17,599 bases of DNA from a bacterium (GTDB lineage: Bacteria; Hydrogenedentota; Hydrogenedentia; Hydrogenedentiales; SLHB01). Positions 9,501-16,027 of this stretch are shown here, piece after piece (within the stretch, counting starts at the first letter, position 1; each line of letters opens with the position of its first letter). The notes beneath the pieces are model-generated. The model did no database searches and had not been told where the DNA came from. It worked only from the letters and a program-made list of their open reading frames with translations. A program made the position numbers and the translations under genes. The stretch lies in assembly GCA_024231375.1 (NCBI GenBank), contig JAAEQP010000952.1:1-17599 (forward strand), given 5' to 3'.

Positions 9501-10009
9501 GACACCTCCAGTCCGTACAATGCGGCAGTCTCTTCGATGGACTGGCTAGGCTTCAGTTTGAGACTCAGTCGGTTCGTCAGCACGCACCGGGGAGCGGTTG
9601 CCTCCGTGTGGGCCCGCTTCATCTGTGCGTTCGAGTCGTAAAGCACGGCGTTTGCAGCGGTTCCCTCGCTGCCCAGCGGGGCCGCCCGCTCGTCAAGTGC
9701 AGCGAGGTCCGGGGCGGGCGATGCGGCACGCACACTGAACCCGCGTCGACCCGTCACCACCTCCGCGTCCCGGGCCGCCGCCTTCGCATCTCCGGCATCC
9801 GCCGTTGGGCTGTCCGACACGACATACAACTCGTCCAGTGCCAGCACCTGATCGACGCGCATGTCGCCGTTGTAGAAGTACACGGGTATCCCGTTCGGAC
9901 TGGGGGCGTCTGTCGAGGCAACCTTTTGCGCGTGAAGGGGTTGGGATGGCAGGAACGCAAGAGATCCCAGCGTGAGGAACAGGACGGTTGGGATGGTGCG
10001 GGCGTTCAT
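6554..10009 (-). CDS. Secreted kexin-like S8 serine peptidase with P-domain and three BACON repeats
   Basis: This encodes a predicted exported subtilisin-family endopeptidase of 1151 aa. Residues 1-28 form a signal peptide (ending PLHAQ), and 30-215 are a pro-region. The catalytic domain (about 220-565) shows the triad D268 (AIIDDGLEETHQDL), H305 (DDHGTAVAGVAA) and S495 (FGGTSSSCPLAAGI). The oxyanion Asn is N412 (AAGNG). The motifs SNSWGPFDDG and NFDGWASS place it in the kexin/furin-like branch (S8B). A proprotein-convertase P-domain (about 585-697) follows, then BACON repeats near 704, 802 and 898, an Fn3-like domain (995-1090), a hydrophobic helix (1116-1134) and an RRR cluster. AAGGA lies six to seven bases before ATG 10009 and supports that start. 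The C25 gene lies 184 bp downstream on the same strand. The Fn3 tail closely resembles that protein's tail (YRVYRS...TTFDDYS...YYYWVTAVTDCGE). Confidence 0.93.
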   Translation of the reverse strand: MNARTIPTVLFLTLGSLAFLPSQPLHAQKVASTDAPSPNGIPVYFYNGDMRVDQVLALDELYVVSDSPTADAGDAKAAARDAEVVTGRRGFSVRAASPAPDLAALDERAAPLGSEGTAANAVLYDSNAQMKRAHTEATAPRCVLTNRLSLKLKPSQSIEETAALYGLEVSEKVAYSADTYILEAPQGLTAGLDAANAIYESGVVEFATPLILRTHQLRFAPNDPMFGDQWHLDNDGPPPNGAVAGNDVNIVDAWDTATGAGINLAIIDDGLEETHQDLTGNARTDLSHDYYSGDPDPTPGSGDDHGTAVAGVAAADGHNGIGVTGAAFDANLVGIRLVSGLTSDSQDAAALSHSLTPASAADRIHIYSNSWGPFDDGTTVETFGPLAKAAIESGIASGRGGLGAIYVWAAGNGREIGDDANFDGWASSRYTIGVGATGAEGTYSYYSEPGASMLINTSSNYYVSSLVNGGITTTDRTGSVGYSTSSYTDSFGGTSSSCPLAAGIVALMLEANPGLTWRDVQHILVNTATRNDAANGEWMQNGGGRWFNHAYGFGRIDAHAAVNAAAAWTTVPANATPITTSESPGTTIPDANATGITRSLSVSGPGSFVIEHVEVTVDISHTYRGDLTMELTAPSGMVSQLCPARLGDGGDNYNNWMFTSVAHWGETPSGAWSLKVVDTAAADVGTLNSWTLRIHGYEVVAGPILTVTPSTRTGSSAAGTTTFAVANSGTGTMSWGAEAVGAPSWLRITSGSSGVNAGSIGVEYDENFSISSRSATIRVTAPGAANSPRDVTVTQDGVPAPALSVSPSIRPVSYTSGSTTFSISNTGTGSLNWTAVPDAAWLTVQPPVSGTGDATITVNCSENPLPTSRWATVTVTATGAVGSPQSVTVSQSGNTTLALSVTPSVQPVGAAAGTTSFAVANTGGGTMNWTASVTGGGAWLSIVSGASGTNGGLISLQYTGNATGSARTGSILVTAPGATGSPKQVTVEQGCATTVAPLGVSASDGAYSDRVVIAWQAVSGASTYRVYRSTQNSFASAAPLGYWPSTTFDDYSAGVPTTTTSSDGCGGSASSVYTTYYYWVTAVTDCGESAPSASDAGVAGNAKQAASVFPFRDATGTGVGALILIGGLSALLSLPRRRTQSPQSADRSRED

Positions 10010-10330
10010 ACTGCTTCCTTATACTCACTCTACAGACGAGTCGTCCAAACAACACCTAGCAGGAACACCGGAAGGCTACCTGATTCGTCCCGGAACAGGC
10101 AAGTGTCCAGTGGCGAGCGTGCGCCGGTGGCCTGAAGGAATCGCGAGTGCGATTCGCCGGACTAGAGCACTTCAACCGATTCTGTAGCCACATCTGCTGG
10201 TTGCGGCGTCGGCTGACAGCGTCACGAAACCTCGCCGTGGCCCCGCCACGTCTGCGTTTTCGTTCCTTGCCAGCCTCGTCCTAGCTGACGCAGCTGCGGC
10301 CACACAATCATTTGAAGCCCTCTAGGGGGC

Positions 10331-10429
10331 TCAGACGACTTCGACCGTCTTCTCGCACGCCAAGTAGCCCGGCGCGTCAAGGATTTCGTCGGGAGACTCG
10401 GCCAAGTGAATCCTCCCTACTGGCCAATC
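10331..10429 (-). pseudogene. Possible 3' remnant of a lost gene
   Basis: On the minus strand this frame reads DWPVGRIHLAESPDEILDAP, then GYLACEKTVEVV and a TGA stop (10333-10331). It looks protein-like in composition but has no start codon and is closed upstream by a TAG at 10432-10430. A small hairpin (10316-10320 AGCCC with 10327-10331 GGGCT) sits right at the stop. I do not recognise a family. It may be an ordinary chance open frame in GC-rich DNA. Confidence 0.22.
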
Positions 10430-10454
10430 CTATGCTATAGTCTAAACAGCTGTG
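10430..10454 (+). promoter_or_regulatory. CTATGCTATAGT motif upstream of the pseudopilin gene
   Basis: TCCTATGCTAT (10428-10438 region) recurs exactly at the inverted repeat before the C25 peptidase gene (6418 onward). Here CTATGCTA (10430-10437) is followed after the same 9-base spacing by CAGCTGTG (10447-10454). That sequence matches the other arm, TAGCATAG, at only four of eight positions. The segment contains TATAGT (10436-10441), which could be a -10 box, but no good -35 sits 17 bases upstream. It may be a degenerate half-operator or a promoter. Confidence 0.3.
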
Positions 10455-10489
10455 CAGTTAACGCTAAGCGGAGGTTGCGGCGCAGACAA

Positions 10490-10540
10490 GCCAGGGGCGG
10501 ACGGGCGCGTCCGCTGACGAGGAAAGGAGGCATGCCTGGC
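10490..10540 (+). ncRNA. Candidate structured leader of the pseudopilin mRNA
   Basis: GCCAGG (10490-10495) can pair with CCTGGC (10535-10540). This closes a domain that contains a perfect hairpin, GCGGAC (10497-10502) with GTCCGC (10509-10514) and a GGGCGC loop, followed by a purine-rich strand with AAAGGAGG (10523-10530). The structure lies about 105 bases before the pseudopilin start. I compared it by eye with the c-di-GMP-I, cobalamin, guanidine and RNase P signatures and found no match. In 62-65% GC DNA such pairings can arise by chance. Confidence 0.25.
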
Positions 10541-10644
10541 GGAGTCCTACCGCATGAGCGGCACCGTCTGAACCTGGTTCCGGCGTGGGCCGTTGACCTG
10601 TCGAGTAGAAGAAACCAGCAGAGCAACAGAGAGGAGAAGCTATC

Positions 10645-11658
10645 GTGAATAGCAAAGGATTTACACTTATCGAGCTGTTGGTCGTGATAGCCATCATCGG
10701 TATTCTGGCGGCCATCTTGCTTCCTGCCCTGGCCCGGGCGCGCGAAGCGGCCCGGCGGGCAAGTTGTCAGAACAACCTGAAGCAGTGGGGTCTTGTACTC
10801 AAGATGTTCGCGAATGAGTCCCGTGGCGAGACCTACCCGTCCCTGTTCATCAAGAATATGGCAAACGGCCAGATCGAGGACACCGCGGTCGCTGACCTGG
10901 AGTTGATCTGGTCGCCTGCGGTCACGGAAGTCTACCCCGAGTATCTGACGGACCCGGCCATCATCATTTGTCCGTCGGACCCAGGAATGGGCCCTGAAAA
11001 CTACACGTCCGTTGATGGTCAGACTGTGCTTACCATGACCGACAGTAGCATTAACGTGCAGGAAGGCGGCGACTGCGGCGGCGGCGGCAATTGCGCCAAT
11101 GCCATGGACGAATCCTACATCTACCTGGGGTATCTCTTTGATGCCTGCGATCCGACCGATCCCATGACTACCGTTGGCGGGACGACCGCGGGTATTGTTG
11201 GCACCATCGCCGGTTGGGATGGCGATGAAATCTCCCAATTCGCCGCAGTGCCTTGCACGGAACAGTTGTCGGGATGGATTGAGACCCTCGCTTCGGACGC
11301 CGCTGCCGCATTTGGGGGCGGCGACATGGCCACGTTCAACGACCTGACCGAAAGCGATGTCTCTGTCCCGGGTGCCGGCAGTGGCGGCGGTGACAGTGTT
11401 TTGCGGCTCAGGGAAGGTGTGGAACGGTTCCTGATCTCCGACATCAACAACCCCGCCGCTACCGCGAAAGGCCAGTCCGAAATCTTCATCATGTGGGACA
11501 TCTTGGCCACCGTCCCGGAAGCCTACAACCACGTTCCCGGCGGCTCCAATGTGCTCTACATGGACGGCCATGTGGAATTCGAAAGGTATGACCCGAACGG
11601 CCCGGCACCCGCGAATCAGGTCTTCGCGGGCTTCACTGGCGGACTGGAAGGCCTCTAG
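10645..11658 (+). CDS. Type II/IV-like pseudopilin with prepilin N-terminus and H-X-DG-type C-terminal motif
   Basis: This 337-aa protein belongs to the large prepilin-like families (DUF1559/SBP-type, H-X9-DG domain) that are abundant in Planctomycetes and relatives. The N-terminus [20 protein letters not shown] has a type IV prepilin signal, with cleavage expected after G5, F6 as the new N-terminus and E10 as the conserved Glu+5. A hydrophobic helix runs to about residue 30. The globular part has several Cys residues, including a Gly-rich DCGGGGNC segment near 143-150. The C-terminus has H296 and D307-G308 in [13 protein letters not shown]. The spacing is ten residues rather than the nine in the family name. 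The start is GTG 10645, supported by GAGGAG eight bases upstream. The product is probably processed by a prepilin peptidase and placed in the envelope. Its specific role is unknown. Confidence 0.9.
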   Translation: MNSKGFTLIELLVVIAIIGILAAILLPALARAREAARRASCQNNLKQWGLVLKMFANESRGETYPSLFIKNMANGQIEDTAVADLELIWSPAVTEVYPEYLTDPAIIICPSDPGMGPENYTSVDGQTVLTMTDSSINVQEGGDCGGGGNCANAMDESYIYLGYLFDACDPTDPMTTVGGTTAGIVGTIAGWDGDEISQFAAVPCTEQLSGWIETLASDAAAAFGGGDMATFNDLTESDVSVPGAGSGGGDSVLRLREGVERFLISDINNPAATAKGQSEIFIMWDILATVPEAYNHVPGGSNVLYMDGHVEFERYDPNGPAPANQVFAGFTGGLEGL

Positions 11659-11697
11659 GTTCCTCCAGGCCTCTGATACTTGACATTGTGTCGTTTG

Positions 11698-11735
11698 AAC
11701 ACCCGGAACGGAAACGTTCCGGGTGTTTCATTTGG
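11698..11735 (+). terminator. Rho-independent terminator of the pseudopilin gene
   Basis: A perfect 13-bp stem, AACACCCGGAACG (11698-11710) with CGTTCCGGGTGTT (11715-11727), is capped by a GAAA tetraloop and followed by TCATTTGG. It lies 40 bases after the pseudopilin stop. The A-rich 5' side would give little T-tract on the minus strand, so it is mainly a plus-strand terminator. Confidence 0.9.
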
Positions 11736-11878
11736 TGCGCTGGCAGGGCGCATCAGATGGGGGGAGCGTCCCCTACAGGCCCAGCAGCGCGAACGGTGCT
11801 GCCCGGACGGCAAGGGTGTCAATTGTGAGACAGAGTGTTAATATATCAAGTAGAGAATACATAAAACGGATATAGGAC

Positions 11879-11907
11879 TTGACAAAATGAAGCTATAGTG
11901 GTATATA
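11879..11907 (+). promoter_or_regulatory. Sigma70-type promoter of the DUF2089 operon
   Basis: TTGACA (11879-11884) matches the -35 consensus fully. After 17 bases comes TATATA (11902-11907), a four-of-six -10. The stretch 11820-11910 is clearly AT-rich compared with the rest of the window. The transcript would begin near 11914, giving a leader of about 33 bases before the ATG at 11947. This is the best promoter in the window. Confidence 0.75.
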
Positions 11908-11946
11908 TGGTGTCGCGTCAGCATCTCGTTGACGGGGAGGGCCAGT

Positions 11947-12267
11947 ATGGATCAGCAGAGTGGACCGCAACGAAGACTGCCGTCTGCATGCCCAAGTTGC
12001 CAGAACAGGTTGACGGTACGGCGGCTTGAGTGTTCCGACTGCGGCACGGCCGTGGAGGGAGCGTTCGCGCTTCCCGTACTGCTCCGCCTGACGGCCGAGG
12101 AGCAAGAGTTCGTGACGCGCTTCGTGGGCGCGTCAGGGAGCCTGAAACAATTGGCGAAGGAGTATGGGTGCTCCTACCCGACGGTGCGGAACCGGCTCGA
12201 TGCACTCATAGAGCGGATGGCCACCTTGGGGCAAGACGCTGAGGAGACCGACAATGGAAATGAATGA
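11947..12267 (+). CDS. DUF2089-family zinc-ribbon and helix-turn-helix protein
   Basis: This 106-aa protein has two CxxC pairs (C15/C18 and C29/C32), which form a small zinc-ribbon-like knuckle. Residues about 45-62 hold the family-typical LTAEEQEFVTRFVGASGSLK segment, and about 64-91 a helix-turn-helix (LAKEYGCSYPTVRNRLDALIERM). It probably binds DNA and may regulate its own operon. The start is ATG 11947 because GGGGAGG lies six bases before it. A TTG at 11929 is in frame but has no ribosome binding site. The gene is first in a three-gene operon and overlaps the next gene by 14 bases, which suggests coupled translation. DUF2089 proteins have no experimentally assigned role that I know of. 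Confidence 0.85.
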   Translation: MDQQSGPQRRLPSACPSCQNRLTVRRLECSDCGTAVEGAFALPVLLRLTAEEQEFVTRFVGASGSLKQLAKEYGCSYPTVRNRLDALIERMATLGQDAEETDNGNE

Positions 12268-13312
12268 ACAACGGGGCGGAGTCTTTCGTCGACTCTTCAA
12301 CCCCTTCTACACCATGGCGGGGGGCGCAGCCTTGGGGACGGGCTTGGCCGTCATCCTCGCGACGGCATTCCTCGCCGCCATGAGCCACTCGCACGTTGAC
12401 GGCGTTCTTGATTTCCATTCCGGTCTCGATGCGCCTTTGTGGGTCTACCCATTCGAGGGCATCGTGAACTGGTTGTCCATGGCACTCTGCGTTTGGGCCG
12501 CGGGTGCGATCGCGTCCAAGAGCCGCATCCGCGCCATCGACGTATTCGGCACGCAAGCCCTCGCCCGATGGCCCATGCTGATCGCCGTGGTGGCTGCGCT
12601 TCTGCCCGGCTACACCCGCTTCTCAGAGGCTCTGCTCACCATCGTGACGGACAGCCGGTTTGCCCGGAATCCGGCCGCCTTCGGCGAACTCCTGGCTGAG
12701 GCAGGCGTGCGCGGGATCGACATCGCCATGTTCGGCGTGACGGCCGTCGCGGTCCTCGTCGCCATCGTATGGATGGTGGCTCTCATGTACCGCGCCTACG
12801 CCGTCGCCTGCAACGTGCGCGGCGCACGCGGGGCCGCGTCCTTCATCCCCGCGCTTCTGGTCGGCTGGGTGGTCTCCAAGATCGTGATTCTCGCCGTGTT
12901 CTACGGCACCGGCGCGCTTGGCGCCACACTGCCCGAACCGGGCACGCCCTTGTTTGACGTGGGACAGAAAGGATCGGAGTACGCATCCCTGCTCACGTCC
13001 GGTCAGTTCGACGAGGCCGTTGCCCAGTTCGACGACGTCATGGCGCGCGACATTCCCGCTGACCGTCTCAAGACCCTATGGGATGGCGTTGCTGCGCCTC
13101 TGGGCGCGTTCGTGGGCCATGGCGCCCCCAGAGTCGAACAACGTGGCGCCATGACCAGCGTCTACGTGCCCTGCATCTATGAAACCGGCCGATTCGACGT
13201 GCAGATCGTGTTTGACGACGGAGGCAAGGTGGCTGGACTGTGGAACAAGAACTTCCGGGACGGCGAGAATAACCGGCCCGCCGACGCCGGGAGTGGGGGA
13301 GAGGCCCAATGA
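12254..13312 (+). CDS. Yip1-like five-helix membrane protein with C-terminal DUF3887-like domain
   Basis: This 352-aa protein has an N-terminal part that looks like the Yip1 family. It has FNPFYTM near residue 15 and predicted membrane helices at about 21-42, 68-87, 104-118, 155-178 and 196-218. The soluble C-terminus (about 241-330: LLTSGQFDEAVAQFDDVMAR, LWDGVAAPLGAF, then a beta-rich segment ending VFDDGGKVAGLW) resembles DUF3887, which often occurs at the ends of secreted or membrane proteins. The start ATG 12254 has GAGGAG seven bases upstream and lies inside the end of the DUF2089 gene. The next gene overlaps its stop (ATGA). The role is unknown. Co-expression with an HTH protein and a small membrane protein suggests an envelope-sensing or membrane-homeostasis cassette, which is inference. 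Confidence 0.8.
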   Translation: MEMNEQRGGVFRRLFNPFYTMAGGAALGTGLAVILATAFLAAMSHSHVDGVLDFHSGLDAPLWVYPFEGIVNWLSMALCVWAAGAIASKSRIRAIDVFGTQALARWPMLIAVVAALLPGYTRFSEALLTIVTDSRFARNPAAFGELLAEAGVRGIDIAMFGVTAVAVLVAIVWMVALMYRAYAVACNVRGARGAASFIPALLVGWVVSKIVILAVFYGTGALGATLPEPGTPLFDVGQKGSEYASLLTSGQFDEAVAQFDDVMARDIPADRLKTLWDGVAAPLGAFVGHGAPRVEQRGAMTSVYVPCIYETGRFDVQIVFDDGGKVAGLWNKNFRDGENNRPADAGSGGEAQ

Positions 13313-13779
13313 GAACCTACACGGAGCATCAAGGATTCGCGGCATGGGTGTATGCACTGCTGGTGCCCACCCTGGGGGGTGCTGCGTGGGCAGCGACCGT
13401 GTCGGGCACTCTCGCGATGACCGTCCTCGCCTTCACCGTCGGAATAGCGGTCTTCGTGCTGAACCTGCTGCACCTGACCGTGCGTGTCAATGACGGGACA
13501 CTCCACGCGCAACTCGGCTGGGTCGTCCCCTGTTTCTGGAAACGCATCCCTCTCGACGATCTCCGCACCGTGCGCGTCGTCGACTACCGTCCCATCCTCG
13601 ACGCCGGAGGCTGGGGCATGCGGTTCGGCCGGTTCGAAGGCCAGTCCTGCACCTTCTGGAACGCCCGCGGCAACCGGGGCGTGCTGATCGAGACCGCCGC
13701 CGGGAAACGCTACATCATCGGATCGCAGAACCCGGAAGCGCTGAAGGAGGCCATTGAAGGGGAAGCGGCCGATGGCTGA
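13309..13779 (+). CDS. Small membrane protein with two helices and a PH-like domain
   Basis: This 156-aa protein has two predicted membrane helices (about 9-29 and 33-54), then a beta-rich domain. That domain has the pattern of bacterial PH-like/DUF proteins: LTVRVNDGTLHAQLGW, KRIPLDDLRTVRVVDYRP, GNRGVLIETAAGKRYIIGSQ, and a final helix NPEALKEAIEGE. The ATG overlaps the stop of the Yip1-like gene by four bases, and GGGAG lies seven bases upstream. It is the last gene of the operon. The domain assignment is by pattern only. The function is unknown and probably linked to its two operon partners. Confidence 0.75.
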   Translation: MRTYTEHQGFAAWVYALLVPTLGGAAWAATVSGTLAMTVLAFTVGIAVFVLNLLHLTVRVNDGTLHAQLGWVVPCFWKRIPLDDLRTVRVVDYRPILDAGGWGMRFGRFEGQSCTFWNARGNRGVLIETAAGKRYIIGSQNPEALKEAIEGEAADG

Positions 13780-13796
13780 TAGCCGACAGCCAGCGC

Positions 13797-13994
13797 TCAA
13801 TCCCGCTTCTCGTCTTTCTTCTTGTCTTCTTCTTTGTCCTTGTCCTTCTTGCCGACGCCGAAGATCTTGCCCACGATTCGGCCGGCGCCCACCACGTCTT
13901 TCCCGATTCCCACGACGGTGTAACAGCCGGGGGCACTTGTGAGCGTGACGGCGACGACGAGTGCCATCGCGAGGGGACGGAATCTGCGTATCAC
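13797..13994 (-). CDS. Small lipoprotein with charged Lys/Asp/Glu tail
   Basis: This encodes a 65-aa protein. An N-terminal basic region (VIRRFRP) and a hydrophobic stretch lead to APGC, a permissive lipobox with C24 as the likely lipidated Cys. A Gly/Val-rich segment (GIGKDVVGAGRIVGKIFGVG) follows and then a highly charged tail of Lys, Asp and Glu. I chose GTG 13994 because GGAGG stands seven to eight bases upstream and the signal sequence begins directly there. Longer in-frame starts add an unsupported extension. The gene lies 123 bases downstream of the PilT-like gene on the same strand and converges with the DUF2089 operon, with a gap of 17 bases. I do not recognise a specific family. The layout recalls small envelope lipoproteins of the entericidin type. 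Confidence 0.65.
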   Translation of the reverse strand: MIRRFRPLAMALVVAVTLTSAPGCYTVVGIGKDVVGAGRIVGKIFGVGKKDKDKEEDKKKDEKRD

Positions 13995-14117
13995 TGGAGA
14001 TCCTCCGCGGCCGCGTACGGCCCGAACTGGTTCTGATTGAGGCGATAGCATGGCGCATCGGGCCTGTGGAGGCAAGTCTGCGTCAGGCGCGCACGAATGT
14101 GGATGCCGGTCCGGTGC

Positions 14118-15782
14118 CTAGTGCCCGATGCCTTTGATGCTGTCCAGGCGCGGAATCGAATAGGTGCCCATGACCATCTGGTCAAGCACACTGGGTTCCG
14201 TGGCGTAGTATCGGGCCAGATCCAGATCGACCTTCTTGTCTTTGTACATGTCCAGCAGGTAATGCTCGAATAGAAACGAGTGGGACACGGTCTGCTGCAT
14301 ACCGATGCGAATCATGTCCGTGTCGCCGGCAACGATTCCGTCGTTGATGGGTTTGATGTCGTTGATCATCATCTCCAATGCCGGCAACCGTCCGCCGCCC
14401 ATCTTAGGCACCAGCCGTTGACAGATGACGCACCGTAGACAGTCGCGCAACTGGAGTTTTACCAGGTCCCGCTCCACCGGGTCGAAGAAGCTCACCACGC
14501 GGTTCACCACTTCCGATGCCGTGTTGGCGTGGAGCGTGCTGATGACCAAGTGCCCCGTGGCCGCGGCGCTGATGGCCGACCGAATGGTGTCGGGGTCGCG
14601 CATCTCACCGATGACGATGACGTCCGGGTCGTGCCGCAACGCGCCTGTCACCGCCTGGAAGAAGTCCGTGCAGTCCGTGCCCGTGCTCCGTTGCGACACG
14701 ATCGCCTTTTTGTTGCGGTGTACATATTCCACTGGGTTCTCAATGGTCAGGATGTGGCAGGCTTTGTTCGAGTTGATCCAGTCCACCAACGCCGCCATCG
14801 TCGTCGACTTGCCGCTACCCGTCATGCCGGTGACAAGAATCAGGCCATGGTGCTGCTTCGCCAGCGGGATCATCGTGTCGCTTGGAATGCTGAGTGCATC
14901 GAACGAGGGGATGACTTCTGGAAGGAAACGGAATGTGCAGTGAGGCGCGCCTGCCTTGGTGAAGCACGACACACGCGAATAGCCCAGTCCCATCTGGTGG
15001 TAGTTGAAGCTCGCCTGGAAGTTCTCCTTGAAGGTCGCCCAATCCCGGTCGGTGGCGATCTCCCGGATCACGGCCCGGATCTGGGCCGCCGACAAGGGAC
15101 CCAACAATTCGGATGTGTGGGTTTCGTTGTCCACGCGGAACACCGGCGGCTGGCCCGGGCTCAGGTGCACGTCGCTCGCCTTGTATTGAATCATGGCCTT
15201 GAACAGAAACTCGGTGCTGATGTGGTCGGCCCGGTAGCCTTCCCCGTGGATGCGCCACACCTCGGGCAGCGGAAACACCTCCGTCAGCTTGTCGCAGATG
15301 GCGCCTACCCCGTTGCCGGATGCCGGCGACAGAGGTTCGGGGTCCGGATCGGGTGGGGCTTCTTCCTGCGCCCCGTCCCCGGCGGCTGCGTCAACGGTCT
15401 CGCTCGCCTCGTCGGCATCGAGTTCGGCGATTCCATCGGCCGGGAGGGGCTCGTCTTCAATCTCCCGTTTCGGAGGGGCGCTCTTCACGCCCTTGAAGGT
15501 GATGACCCGCCAACCTTCCTCCTCGGACACCGTGAACGTATCCGCGTGCTTGGCGGCGAACTCGGCCAGCTTGTCCTCCGGGAACCGCTCCTTCTTCAGT
15601 CGGACGGTATAGGTCTGAAAGGGGACGTCGAACGCGTCGCGTTCGGCCACGATCTCAGCCACGCTCGTCCGGACCACCAACTTGCGGGCCAGCCCCTCGA
15701 TCTTGCGCAACTCATCCTCTGAAGCCGCCACGATCTCGCGCGCTGTTCTGTGCTGCCCCACGCCAAGAATCAATTCCGCCAT
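14118..15782 (-). CDS. PilT-family type IV pilus/type II secretion ATPase with long N-terminal extension
   Basis: This encodes a 554-aa hexameric-type secretion ATPase. Residues about 185-554 match PilT-like retraction ATPases. They include an N-terminal KASDVHLSPGQPPVFRV segment (201-217) and Walker A GMTGSGKST (319-327, K325). The Asp box is ILTIENPVEY (344-353), with Asn where Asp is usual. Walker B is DVIVIGEMRD (387-396, E393), and the His box is TGHLVISTLHAN (409-420, H418). A CLRCVICQRLVPK motif follows at 448-460. Residues 1-100 form an unfamiliar domain and 100-160 an acidic, Pro-rich linker. PilT proteins are usually about 350 aa, so the N-terminus is additional. The start ATG 15782 has GGAGGT five bases upstream. 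A longer in-frame start at 15890 lacks this support and would lie upstream of the predicted promoter. The protein probably powers pilus or pseudopilus dynamics. The role of the extension is unknown. Confidence 0.88.
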   Translation of the reverse strand: MAELILGVGQHRTAREIVAASEDELRKIEGLARKLVVRTSVAEIVAERDAFDVPFQTYTVRLKKERFPEDKLAEFAAKHADTFTVSEEEGWRVITFKGVKSAPPKREIEDEPLPADGIAELDADEASETVDAAAGDGAQEEAPPDPDPEPLSPASGNGVGAICDKLTEVFPLPEVWRIHGEGYRADHISTEFLFKAMIQYKASDVHLSPGQPPVFRVDNETHTSELLGPLSAAQIRAVIREIATDRDWATFKENFQASFNYHQMGLGYSRVSCFTKAGAPHCTFRFLPEVIPSFDALSIPSDTMIPLAKQHHGLILVTGMTGSGKSTTMAALVDWINSNKACHILTIENPVEYVHRNKKAIVSQRSTGTDCTDFFQAVTGALRHDPDVIVIGEMRDPDTIRSAISAAATGHLVISTLHANTASEVVNRVVSFFDPVERDLVKLQLRDCLRCVICQRLVPKMGGGRLPALEMMINDIKPINDGIVAGDTDMIRIGMQQTVSHSFLFEHYLLDMYKDKKVDLDLARYYATEPSVLDQMVMGTYSIPRLDSIKGIGH

Positions 15783-15881
15783 GGGCCACCTCCACGTTGT
15801 GGCCGTCACAGGGTGCAGAACACCAGTATGGTCTTTCTGAGAGCTACCCCATGCCAAGCCTTGCCCGGTCCGTGCCGCACC

Positions 15882-15910
15882 ATCATACAAACGAGGTGCG
15901 AATTAGTAAA
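15882..15910 (-). promoter_or_regulatory. Candidate promoter of the PilT-like ATPase gene
   Basis: On the minus strand TTTACT (15910-15905) is followed after 17 bases by TATGAT (15887-15882), giving four of six and five of six consensus matches. The transcript would start near 15875, about 93 bases before the ATG at 15782. The placement also supports the short start of the ATPase, because the longer start at 15890 would precede the transcript. Confidence 0.45.
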
Positions 15911-15954
15911 GCGACTAGAAATACGCGTGAATCACGAAACCTTCGGGTTGGCAC

Positions 15955-16000
15955 TCAGGAAAAGGGGTGGCGGGCGGCCCTGGGTGGGGAGCCGCCCGCC
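15955..16000 (-). terminator. Rho-independent terminator after the Tyr-rich lipoprotein gene
   Basis: A perfect 10-bp stem, GGCGGGCGGC (15969-15978 on plus) with GCCGCCCGCC (15991-16000), encloses a 12-base loop. On the minus strand it is followed by ACCCCTTTTCC. It lies 27 bases downstream of the lipoprotein stop at 16028 and separates that unit from the PilT-like gene. Confidence 0.75.
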
Positions 16001-16027
16001 GGTCGAGGGAGCAGGGTGGGTCAGGGA

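Larger units (their letters stand above)
10010..10644. other. 635-bp divergent intergenic region with hairpins, no clear gene
   Basis: The region separates the divergent S8 peptidase and pseudopilin genes. It holds a perfect 7-bp inverted repeat with a GAGT loop (10138-10144 with 10149-10155) and small hairpins at 10236-10250 and 10283-10295. A minus-strand open stretch (10331-10429) may be a gene remnant. A CTATGCTATAGT motif lies at 10430-10441, and a structured segment at 10490-10540. No complete gene with a convincing start was found in it. An open plus-strand frame from a GTG at 10406 ends exactly at the pseudopilin start (GTGA overlap) but has no family resemblance. Confidence 0.6.

Noticed and set aside
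8915..10135. 406-codon plus-strand frame opposite the S8 peptidase gene
   Set aside because: Antisense to a catalytic domain with a complete triad. The translation shows no domain or signal, so it is a shadow frame.
10406..10648. Plus-strand open frame of 80 codons ending in a GTGA overlap with the pseudopilin start
   Set aside because: It starts at a weak GTG with no ribosome binding site and has no recognisable family. Only the downstream ATG at 10532 has a purine-rich stretch, and the spacing of one base is too short for normal initiation. Kept only as a leader possibility in the findings.
13773..13792. Hairpin TGGCTG / CAGCCA between the converging PH-like and small lipoprotein genes
   Set aside because: The stem is only six bases with an eight-base loop and no T-tract on either strand, so it is too weak to call a terminator.
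13991..14191. Minus-strand frame ending GPYAAAEDLQ that overlaps the small lipoprotein start by GTGA
   Set aside because: Its only start lies inside the PilT-like gene and has no supporting ribosome binding site. The protein-like tail and the overlap are suggestive but could arise by chance in GC-rich DNA.
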